Below are positions 23,613 through 30,909 of a DNA stretch of 32,398 bases, piece after piece. Position 1 is the stretch's first letter, and each line of letters starts with the position of its first letter. Source of the stretch: Gammaproteobacteria bacterium (lineage in GTDB: Bacteria; Pseudomonadota; Gammaproteobacteria; DSM-16500); assembly GCA_013287085.1 (NCBI GenBank), contig JABDEM010000019.1:1-32398 (forward strand), given 5' to 3'. The notes beneath the pieces were generated by a model. It had not been told where the DNA came from and did not search any database. It worked only from the letters and a program-made list of their open reading frames with translations. Made by a program: the position numbers and the translations under genes.

Positions 23613-25068
23613 AGGATTCACCGTGTTTAATGGAATATATATTTATTTCCTGCTCAAGAATTTCTGAAAATCTCCCAAAGGCAATACCATTTGAGCCGGG
23701 CACTGTTTTGTCTTTAGGCTCTGATAATGCAATTGACAATGCAGTCTTCAAAGTTTTTAATCCATTTTCTCGTTGATTTTTTTTCATTAATAATAAACCT
23801 AACTGAAAATGCGCTACAATTAGTTTTCGATCTAAAAAGATTGTTTTTCTGAATTCAGTTTCAGCCTCATTCACTTGGTTTAATTCTAATAGCGCTAGCG
23901 CATAGGTATAATGGGTGTATTTATTGGTTGAATCGAGCGCAAGACTTTCTTTACAAGAAATAATCGCAAGATCTAATTTACCCAAATTCGCTAATGCTGT
24001 AGCTTTAACACTCTTAACAAAACCTGACTTTGGTTCTTTAATTTCTTTTTCTTTTATTAAAGTTAAAACAGTCTCCCATTCCCCTTTTTTGAGCGGAGTT
24101 AGTATATCTGCATTAATCACGGGTTTGGCCAGCAGAGGGCGAATAACTTTTTTTGGCTTTATAGATACCGTTATATTGGGTTTTATTATTTCCTTTTTTT
24201 CCACTGTAGTCTTTTGCAATAAAGAATGCCTATTTTTGTTAATCAAGCCCGTGCTATCTATTAGTATAGGATCAGACGCGCCTAATAGCATATATCCTTT
24301 ATCTGTCAAACAATTGGCAAACTTAGTCATCATTTTTCCAATATGATTGGCATCAAAGTAAATCATGACATTGCGACATATAATTAAATCTTGAGCATTG
24401 GTTGAATTAAACATCGAAGGATAAGTATCTTCTTTTAAATTAAGATAATTAAAATTTACCCGCTCGCGTAGAGTTGGTGTGAGTATATAGCTGCGATCTT
24501 TTTGAGTAAAATATTTACGTAAGTAATCAGGATTAATTGAGCGCATTGACCAGTCACTAAAACAACCTTTTATACCTTTTTGCATTGCATTAATATTAAT
24601 ATCAGTTGCTAGCAAATTTATGATCCAAGCATTAATATCCGGTAATAACTCTTCTAACATCATAGCAATCGTATATATTTCTTCACCTGAAGAACAACCC
24701 GCACTCCAGATACGTAAATTTAATTGTTTTTCTAAGCGTTTCTTTTGAATTAATTCAGGTAGCACTTCCTCATATAGTATTTGCATTTGATACTTATCCC
24801 TAAAGAAATAAGTTTCACCTATCGTAATACCCGATACTAAATGTTCTAACAGAGGAGAGCTATTTGTGGATTTTTGCAAAAGGCTAAGATATTCAGCAGG
24901 ATTACAATTAAATTTTTGACAAGCCTCTTTTACAATTTTGTTTAATTCACGCACCTGCTTAGTGGCAATAATTCCAAGTCTATGACTAATAAACAAAAGA
25001 TAGCCTTCCTCGCATCTTTTTATTTGCTCATCCAACTTAGTGATCGGTTTAATTTTGTCATTCATCAT
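23596..25068 (-). CDS. cheR: CheR methyltransferase with TPR domain (WspC-like)
   Basis: A 490-residue protein. Residues about 15-275 are CheR: ITIGETYFFRDKYQM, the SAM site IWSAGCSSGEEIYTIAMMLE, the LATDININAM acidic segment, and the typical LIICRNVMIYFD. After a Pro/Lys-rich linker (about 290-325), residues about 330-470 form helical repeats, with at least three TPR-like units (KATALANLGKLDLAIISCKE; YALALLELNQVNEAETEFRK; HFQLGLLLMKKNQRENGLKT). CheR-TPR fusion is the WspC design. It methylates receptor glutamates using S-adenosylmethionine. The ATG follows the upstream cheW stop by two bases (TAA CT ATG, the same junction as cheA-cheB). Confidence 0.93.
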   Translation of the reverse strand: MMNDKIKPITKLDEQIKRCEEGYLLFISHRLGIIATKQVRELNKIVKEACQKFNCNPAEYLSLLQKSTNSSPLLEHLVSGITIGETYFFRDKYQMQILYEEVLPELIQKKRLEKQLNLRIWSAGCSSGEEIYTIAMMLEELLPDINAWIINLLATDININAMQKGIKGCFSDWSMRSINPDYLRKYFTQKDRSYILTPTLRERVNFNYLNLKEDTYPSMFNSTNAQDLIICRNVMIYFDANHIGKMMTKFANCLTDKGYMLLGASDPILIDSTGLINKNRHSLLQKTTVEKKEIIKPNITVSIKPKKVIRPLLAKPVINADILTPLKKGEWETVLTLIKEKEIKEPKSGFVKSVKATALANLGKLDLAIISCKESLALDSTNKYTHYTYALALLELNQVNEAETEFRKTIFLDRKLIVAHFQLGLLLMKKNQRENGLKTLKTALSIALSEPKDKTVPGSNGIAFGRFSEILEQEINIYSIKHGESYANTN

Positions 25069-25070
25069 AG

Positions 25071-25544
25071 TTAAGTCTCTTCCAATACACGTTGTTTTTC
25101 TTTAATCATTTCTGATCCTAAAATACGATTAATATTAATTAAATAAGACAACTTAGATTGATAGGGAACAATGGCCATAAAGGGAGAATTTTTTGCGTTA
25201 ATTTTATCGTCATATTGTAATACTTTTTCTTCTGTTTCCATAAGCTCAAGTACTTCGTCTACGACCACAGCAATTTTTATACTATTTTCCGAGCAAATTA
25301 ATAGCGGGGTTTCTAAACTATAGGATTTTTCCCTTTTAATTCCTATCAAAGTCAGCAAATCAATAACAGTAACTGACTGGCCGTGCAAATTCATTAATCC
25401 AACCATATAGACGGGCCCACCGGGCACTTCTTCCAGCGATGGGAGTAATAAAATTTTTTCAATATTTTTTAAATTTATGCAAGCAAGCGTATCTTGCATT
25501 TTGAAATGCAGAAGAAGTAATTTTTTGTCAAGTTGAGCGGTCAT
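25071..25544 (-). CDS. cheW: CheW-like adaptor (WspB position)
   Basis: A 157-residue protein consisting almost entirely of one CheW domain: LLHFKMQDTLACINLKNIEK, then VPGGPVYMVGLMNLHGQSVT with VIDLLTLIG, and VVDEVLELME. It links the MCP to the kinase. GGAGGG on the minus strand lies seven bases before the ATG and defines the start. It lies 12 bases after the GGDEF-EAL gene and directly before cheR-TPR, so it is the first CheW of the operon. Confidence 0.92.
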   Translation of the reverse strand: MTAQLDKKLLLLHFKMQDTLACINLKNIEKILLLPSLEEVPGGPVYMVGLMNLHGQSVTVIDLLTLIGIKREKSYSLETPLLICSENSIKIAVVVDEVLELMETEEKVLQYDDKINAKNSPFMAIVPYQSKLSYLININRILGSEMIKEKQRVLEET

Positions 25545-25556
25545 CTCTAGCCCTCC

Positions 25557-27281
25557 TTAAGAAACTTTCTCCTGTACATGTTTTTTTATAACGCTAGTTT
25601 CAAGTAATTTTTCCATTGCCTCTGGATTGACCGGCTTACTTAAATATAAGCCCTGACCTTGTTTACAGGCATTAGCTTTTAAAAATTTATATTGTTCTTC
25701 CCCTTGAATACCTTCTGCAACAACGGTCAAATTCAAACTATCACCTAATACAATTAATGATTTTACGATAATGCAATTTTTTTCATCTTTAGGAATATTT
25801 TCCAGAAAGGTTTTATCGATCTTTAATGTACTCAAAGGCAAATGCTTTAAACTTGTGAGTGAAGAATGGCTAGTCCCAAAATCATCAAGACCTATGGAAA
25901 TACCCAGCTCACAGAGTTTAGCAATAGTATCTTTTAATTTATCACTATAGGTTATAACCGTTGATTCTGTTAATTCTAATTCTAATAAACCAGGAGGGAC
26001 TTTAGTTTCAGTTATTATTTTCCTCACTAAATCTAAAAAATTTTCTTGAAGAATTTGATGCAAGGATAAATTTACGCTAATTTTAAAACCATCATGCCCT
26101 TTATCAAACCATTTTTTTGCTTGCAAACAAACTTGCTCGAAAGCCCAATTACCTATCTCTACTATAAGTCCTGTTTCTTCTGCTATAGGGACCATGACTT
26201 CTGAAGCTATATTTCCTAAGCGAGGGTGGGTCCAACGTAACAACGTATCCATTCCGGTAATTCTATTGGTTTTGAGATCACAGATAGGTTGATAGTCTAG
26301 GGATAGTTGGTTTTTTTCCAAAGCAAATTTTAATTCTTGTTCGAGATTGATTTGTTGTAAATATTTTTGACTTAATTCTTTTGAGAAAAATTGGTAATTA
26401 TTGCGCCCCATTTCTTTTACATAATACATGGCCATATCGGCATGCTGTGCAATATTATCTTTATCGGTTCCTTCTGATGGATAAATTGCAACCCCTATAC
26501 TCCCACTGACACGAATATGGTGATCTTTTAATTTATAGGTACGCGATAATTCTTGAATTAATTTTTTAGCGGCTTGCTCTACTGTGGTGATTTCTTCCAA
26601 ATTACTTAATATAACCACAAATTCATCACCGCCAATGCGTGCAATTAAATCATCGGCCCGTAAACAAGATTTAAGACGCTCCGCTGTTTCTCGAAGTAAT
26701 AAATCTCCTATATCATGACCTAAACTATCATTGACCATTTTAAAATGATCGATATCAATAAACATAAGTGCTACTTTATGTTTATGTCTTTCTGCAGCAG
26801 ATAATCTTTCCAGAAGACTTCTTTCAAATTGTCTTCGGTTATAAACGCCGGTTAATTGATCCGTGGATGAGAGCACACGCAATTCTTCGGTCATGTTAAA
26901 TAATTTATTACGCATCTCTGCAATGCGTTGCATGGCTTTGATTTTTGCTTCTAAAGTAATTTGACTAAAAGGTTTAGTTAGATAATCATCCCCACCTGCA
27001 TCGATACCTTTTGCAATACTAGCATCATCAACCGATGCACTTAAAAATATGATGGGAATCCAATCATTAGCGCTGATAGCACGGATTTCTTTGGCACATT
27101 CAAAACCATCCATGCCTTCCATGACTACATCTAAGATAATTAAATCAGGTCTATCTTGTTTGAATAATTCTAAAGCTTCTTTTCCGCTGGAAGCAGAGAT
27201 CACTTCATGACCTAATTGTTGCAAGGCTGTACCAATTAGCGTTAAGCTGGTTTTTGCATCATCAGCGACAAGAATTTTCAT
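25557..27281 (-). CDS. REC-GGDEF-EAL c-di-GMP response regulator (WspR position)
   Basis: A 574-residue response regulator. The receiver (1-120) has DD at 7-8, phospho-acceptor D51 and K104. The GGDEF domain (about 135-300) has an intact GGDEF (217-221) and an I-site RADD (208-211) five residues upstream, so it should make c-di-GMP with product inhibition. The EAL domain (about 312-565) keeps NLS, ELTES, DDFGT (465-469), KID and AEGI, but the signature EAL reads DTL (344-346, GMDTLLRW), replacing the metal-binding Glu with Asp. Phosphodiesterase activity may be reduced. The start is ATG 27281, with GAGGG eight bases upstream, not the reading from 27338. First gene of the operon. WspR itself has no EAL domain. 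Confidence 0.93.
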   Translation of the reverse strand: MKILVADDAKTSLTLIGTALQQLGHEVISASSGKEALELFKQDRPDLIILDVVMEGMDGFECAKEIRAISANDWIPIIFLSASVDDASIAKGIDAGGDDYLTKPFSQITLEAKIKAMQRIAEMRNKLFNMTEELRVLSSTDQLTGVYNRRQFERSLLERLSAAERHKHKVALMFIDIDHFKMVNDSLGHDIGDLLLRETAERLKSCLRADDLIARIGGDEFVVILSNLEEITTVEQAAKKLIQELSRTYKLKDHHIRVSGSIGVAIYPSEGTDKDNIAQHADMAMYYVKEMGRNNYQFFSKELSQKYLQQINLEQELKFALEKNQLSLDYQPICDLKTNRITGMDTLLRWTHPRLGNIASEVMVPIAEETGLIVEIGNWAFEQVCLQAKKWFDKGHDGFKISVNLSLHQILQENFLDLVRKIITETKVPPGLLELELTESTVITYSDKLKDTIAKLCELGISIGLDDFGTSHSSLTSLKHLPLSTLKIDKTFLENIPKDEKNCIIVKSLIVLGDSLNLTVVAEGIQGEEQYKFLKANACKQGQGLYLSKPVNPEAMEKLLETSVIKKHVQEKVS

Positions 27282-27417
27282 AACAGACCCTCCCTCGCCC
27301 TGCCGTAAATTCACCCTATCTGTTATTATCCCACACATATTAAGACCCCGACGGACCTCAAGCCTTATTTTGGATCATTATTTATACAATTTAAGCTTAA
27401 AGAGAGCAATACTGCCC

Positions 27418-28632
27418 ATGCTGATTGATTTAAAACCGCTCATTAAATATCGAGATTTTCGGCTAATTTATTTAGGACAATTCATTTCGTTCTTTGGCGG
27501 GATGTTGACTTATGTGGCCCTGCCTTACCAAGTTTACCAAATCACTCATTCTACATTAGCAGTGGGTAATATAGGCCTTGTAGAACTCATTCCATTACTT
27601 ATCACCTCTCTTTGGGGAGGCGTACTAGCGGATAAATTTGACAGACGAAAATTATTACTATTAGCCGAATGCGGACTTATTCTAACAAGTGCTTTATTGC
27701 TTTTTAATTCTTTGCCGGGACAACAACATTTGTGGGTCATTTTTTTAGTTGCAGCCCTTGCATCAGGCTTAGATGGGTTTCATCGTCCCGCACTGGATGC
27801 TTTAGGTCAGAAATTAGTAGAACCTGAAGATATGCCCGCTTTCTCTGCCTTAATGACGTTTAGATTTAGTGTCGGCATGATTGGTGGTCCGGCTCTTGCG
27901 GGAATTTTGTTAGCAAAATCAGGGTTGACCGTCGTTTATTTTCTAGATTTCTTATCATTTTTTATTTCCTTAATTGCCATTTATTTTTTACGTACACGAT
28001 TTGTTCCCGAAAAAACGACCACCTCAATTCTACAATCCATTAAAGAAGGTTTAAGTTATGCGAAAAATCGACAAGAACTTTTAGGAACCTATGTCGTCGA
28101 TTTTTTTGCAATGGTATTTGGTATGCCTATGGCGCTTTTTCCTGCTATTGCAGAAAAGTTTCATTCTGTGAGTGCTATTGGTTGGTTATACGCAGGGCCT
28201 TCAATAGGAATGCTTCTTGCATCTGTTTTTAGTGGTTGGACGGATAAAATTCAAAGACATGGGAAAGCTATTTCAATATCAGCTAGTGTTTGGGGATTAG
28301 CCATTATTGCTTTTGGCTTAACCCATAATCTTTATGTTGCGGTTTTATTTTTGGCCATTGCAGGAGCAGGAGACGCCGTGAGTGGGTTATTCCGTATGAC
28401 GCTTTGGAATCAAACCATCCCACAAAACTATAGGGGCCGTTTAGCCGGTATAGAAATGATTAGTTATATGAGCGGGCCTTTACTCGGAAATGCTGAAGCG
28501 GGATTTGTCGCGCATATGTTTAATGTTCAATTTTCAGTGATATCCGGCGGCATTCTCTGTGTACTTTGTGTGGCCTTTTTTGCCTGGAGAATGCCGGGGT
28601 TTTGGAATTATAAAAAGTCTACCGCTTCTTAA
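27418..28632 (+). CDS. MFS exporter, EntS-like
   Basis: A 404-residue major facilitator with 12 predicted spans and the EntS/MFS_3-type start LIKYRDFRLIYLGQFISFFG. The loop 2-3 signature is present as GGVLADKFDRRKLL (about 75-88). Relatives export enterobactin or macrolides; the substrate here is unknown. ATG 27418 is preferred to a TTG at 27370 because it gives the usual MFS N-terminus and GAGAG lies 11 bases upstream. It is divergent from the chemosensory operon, with 136 bases between starts. It overlaps the convergent small membrane gene by 14 bases. Confidence 0.88.
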   Translation: MLIDLKPLIKYRDFRLIYLGQFISFFGGMLTYVALPYQVYQITHSTLAVGNIGLVELIPLLITSLWGGVLADKFDRRKLLLLAECGLILTSALLLFNSLPGQQHLWVIFLVAALASGLDGFHRPALDALGQKLVEPEDMPAFSALMTFRFSVGMIGGPALAGILLAKSGLTVVYFLDFLSFFISLIAIYFLRTRFVPEKTTTSILQSIKEGLSYAKNRQELLGTYVVDFFAMVFGMPMALFPAIAEKFHSVSAIGWLYAGPSIGMLLASVFSGWTDKIQRHGKAISISASVWGLAIIAFGLTHNLYVAVLFLAIAGAGDAVSGLFRMTLWNQTIPQNYRGRLAGIEMISYMSGPLLGNAEAGFVAHMFNVQFSVISGGILCVLCVAFFAWRMPGFWNYKKSTAS

Positions 28633-28816
28633 CTGCAGCAAACATCCAAACAGAAAGAACAACGGCTACGGCAAGACCCACTTGGCTTACCCACATAGGA
28701 ATAACTATGCCAGCTGCAAAAATATCCCATTTATAATACAAGCGAAAAACATGCACGATAGCAACTATTGCAAAAACAATACCAGCCACCGTTAACGCTA
28801 AATTTTTACCTTTCAT
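28619..28816 (-). CDS. Small two-span membrane protein
   Basis: A 65-residue protein with two hydrophobic helices (NLALTVAGIVFAIVAIVHVF, about 5-24; MWVSQVGLAVAVVLSVWMFA, about 41-60) and a basic end (KKR). A similar short protein with the AGIVFAIVAIVH...PMWVSQVGL pattern is, in my recollection, widespread in gammaproteobacteria but has no known function. GGGAGAT four bases before the ATG supports it as real. It converges with the MFS gene and is 18 bases downstream of the methyltransferase start region on the same strand order (28835 stop), so the two may be co-transcribed. Confidence 0.7.
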   Translation of the reverse strand: MKGKNLALTVAGIVFAIVAIVHVFRLYYKWDIFAAGIVIPMWVSQVGLAVAVVLSVWMFAAVKKR

Positions 28817-28834
28817 TCAAGATCTCCCTATCCA

Positions 28835-29305
28835 TTATTGGTATATATAACATAACGCAGAATCCCATGAACATTCAACTCTAATTGTTTTAATAAACTG
28901 CAACCTAGTCAAAGTCAAAATAGGGCGCAAAGTACAGACTGTTTTGATAGAAGTTGTTTGATTGAGTCTTTCACCTAATGGATTTAAAAGTTTTGGACCA
29001 AAACAAGCAGAATTAATTAATGCAACCGTTGCTCCCATTAAAGAATAATTTAAAAAATCCCCTAAAATAAAATTTAATCTTCGGCCCTCACTTACAGGAA
29101 GCTCTTTAATAGCCTCCAGATGCAATAATTCTAAACATTCAATTCCCCACGCTTCTTTAACCTCAGTCTGCAAAAAAACTTGCTTGGTAATTTGCCCACG
29201 TCCTGAGCCCAAATCTACAAAAATATCTTGCGCGCTAAGCGGAACTTTTTTAAATAATTTTTCTATACTAGGCGCTAAGATTTCACCTTGAGTATTCGTA
29301 ATCAT
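28835..29305 (-). CDS. Class I SAM-dependent methyltransferase, DOT1-like
   Basis: A 156-residue protein with a clear SAM-binding motif I (IFVDLGSGRGQITKQVFLQ, about 28-46), followed by WGIECLELLHLEA at motif II and FILGDFLNY (about 79-87). The DLGSGxGQ pattern with a nearby G-I-E is reminiscent of DOT1-type methyltransferases, and it is short enough to be a catalytic core alone. The substrate is unknown. Its ATG is only 16 bases from the divergent gene at 29322, leaving no room for both promoters outside coding sequence. AAAGAG precedes the start. Confidence 0.75.
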   Translation of the reverse strand: MITNTQGEILAPSIEKLFKKVPLSAQDIFVDLGSGRGQITKQVFLQTEVKEAWGIECLELLHLEAIKELPVSEGRRLNFILGDFLNYSLMGATVALINSACFGPKLLNPLGERLNQTTSIKTVCTLRPILTLTRLQFIKTIRVECSWDSALCYIYQ

Positions 29306-29321
29306 TTGTTACACTCTTTCT

Positions 29322-30077
29322 ATGAATCCATTTAAAAAATTAATTCTGCGTCGCATCATCACAGAAAATATTTCTGTTTTATTATTACAATACATGGGTT
29401 TAATGCTAACGACTTTAACACTTTATCCCACTCCCCTGTGGTTTGCGAGTGGAACTGCTTGTGCGTTTATATTTATGCGCGGTCTAAGCATTCTTCCGGG
29501 TATTTGGTTAGGAAGCTTTATCGCCTATTCTTTAGTCAAAGGCCCTGCTTTTTATGCGGCAACTATTTTTACTTTACAGGCAGCTTTTTTACTCATGCTC
29601 ACGCATCGTTTTATCGGCCCAAGCTTAATCTTCAATCGCGTAAAACCCTTATTAAAATTTATTTTATGCAGTAGCATCATCACGGCTATTAGCAGTTTTT
29701 TATTATCCTCTTCCCATTTTTTCTTAAACTGGCTCGCAAACTTAAATGGCGTACTGATCATTGGATTTGGCCTAATAACTTTAGATACTTATTTCCCTGA
29801 AGTTGATGTTTTAAAACAAAAAAACAGACTTATTTTGAGTTTGGTTTTTGGCTTATTACTTGCTTCAACCCTAGCCAATCAGCTTTTATTAACACTCGCT
29901 TTTATGCTGTTAATTGCTATTATTTATAATTGGTGTGGTATAATTACTGGATTATTTTTAATAGGCATAACTCTCGTTTTTAAGCAGTTTTTTGGGTTCC
30001 CTATTAATCATCTTTTTCAGACTATTATTTTATTAGGAATTATTGCGGGGAGTGGGTATGCCGTTTATACCGTTTAG
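29322..30077 (+). CDS. Multi-span membrane protein, MASE1-like
   Basis: A 251-residue integral membrane protein with about eight hydrophobic segments and almost no soluble part. The stretch ALMLTTLTLYPTPLWFASGT-like region (about 27-48, PLWFASGTACAFIFMRGLSI onwards) and GIWLGSFIAYSL resemble the MASE1 sensor domain (W-P-P-x-G, LPGIWLGS-like motifs), but no output domain follows. I therefore call it MASE1-like with moderate confidence. There is no ribosome site before ATG 29322, so leaderless initiation or a later Met is possible. The 3' end overlaps the next gene by 20 bases, implying coupling: the partner may be the separate output protein. Confidence 0.6.
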   Translation: MNPFKKLILRRIITENISVLLLQYMGLMLTTLTLYPTPLWFASGTACAFIFMRGLSILPGIWLGSFIAYSLVKGPAFYAATIFTLQAAFLLMLTHRFIGPSLIFNRVKPLLKFILCSSIITAISSFLLSSSHFFLNWLANLNGVLIIGFGLITLDTYFPEVDVLKQKNRLILSLVFGLLLASTLANQLLLTLAFMLLIAIIYNWCGIITGLFLIGITLVFKQFFGFPINHLFQTIILLGIIAGSGYAVYTV

Positions 30078-30909
30078 AGTTGATTTTAATCGTCTTAGCG
30101 ACCAAGAACAAGCAACAAAAATTCTCAAAAAATTTAAAACGCTGAGTGAAACTACAGGTTTTGTCGGTGCTGCAATTACTTATTCCGCTAATCATGAGCA
30201 AACGCTACAAATACGCGAAGCTTATGAGCAAGGCTTAGCCGCTGCGGGTATATCGGGTGGAAACCAAGCAAAAGTTATAGAGTTAGTAGAAAAGAGCTTA
30301 AAAGAAGAAGGTCTTGAACATTGGGTGCGTATTATACCTATTACTACTTGCCTAGAAATCGGAGGAATAGGAAAGCCCACCCAAAAAATGTTAGAAGATG
30401 ATCTGAATTATTTAGAAAGCCTTCTAAAAAATGGATGGTCAGTTTTGGGATGGCAAAACCAAAACACCGTTAAACAGGATGAATACGCCATCGGTGGAGG
30501 AATTAGTACTCAATTAGATAGCGCTCAAAAAGATTTCATTCAAAACACCTTAAGGAAGCTTGGTGAAACTTACCCTTATATTCTGACATTAAATGGCGCA
30601 GAAGATAAAGAAGAGAAGATTGATGCGAATAAGAAAGTCACTATCCGAGGATGGAGCTGGCGTACTGGTCTTTTTTCCTCTCCTAATATCACCCTCTCAT
30701 TAAATGATTATATTGATGAAATGGCTGTAAAAGACCCAAAAAAATATGAAAGTATTCAAGATGCAATTATAAATAAGGATCTTGAAGCATTTAAAACAGC
30801 GCTTAAAAAGCATCGAAACCGATTCAGCTGGGGAAAAACAACAGGTGAATTAATTTTAGAACAGCTTTTAGCGACTCAACCAGCGCCGGAACAAAAACTA
30901 GAGCGCTAA
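30058..30909 (+). CDS. Hypothetical cytosolic protein coupled to the membrane gene
   Basis: A 283-residue soluble protein that I do not recognise. It has a mixed alpha/beta composition with LSETTGFVGAAITYSANHEQ (about 30-49), the TTCLEIGGIGKPTQKMLEDD stretch (about 96-115), and a Trp-rich segment near residue 200 (IRGWSWRTGLFSSPN). No catalytic motif stands out. The start is ATG 30058, with GGGGAG five bases upstream; a TTG at 30043 is possible but less likely. It overlaps the membrane protein gene by 20 bases, and its stop abuts the recJ stop with no gap (30909/30910). Confidence 0.65.
   Translation: MPFIPFRVDFNRLSDQEQATKILKKFKTLSETTGFVGAAITYSANHEQTLQIREAYEQGLAAAGISGGNQAKVIELVEKSLKEEGLEHWVRIIPITTCLEIGGIGKPTQKMLEDDLNYLESLLKNGWSVLGWQNQNTVKQDEYAIGGGISTQLDSAQKDFIQNTLRKLGETYPYILTLNGAEDKEEKIDANKKVTIRGWSWRTGLFSSPNITLSLNDYIDEMAVKDPKKYESIQDAIINKDLEAFKTALKKHRNRFSWGKTTGELILEQLLATQPAPEQKLER

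Noticed and set aside
27337..27344. CTTAATAT on the minus strand upstream of the chemosensory operon, resembling half of a Legionella/Coxiella PmrA box
   Set aside because: Only one half-site is present and no second copy follows at the required spacing.
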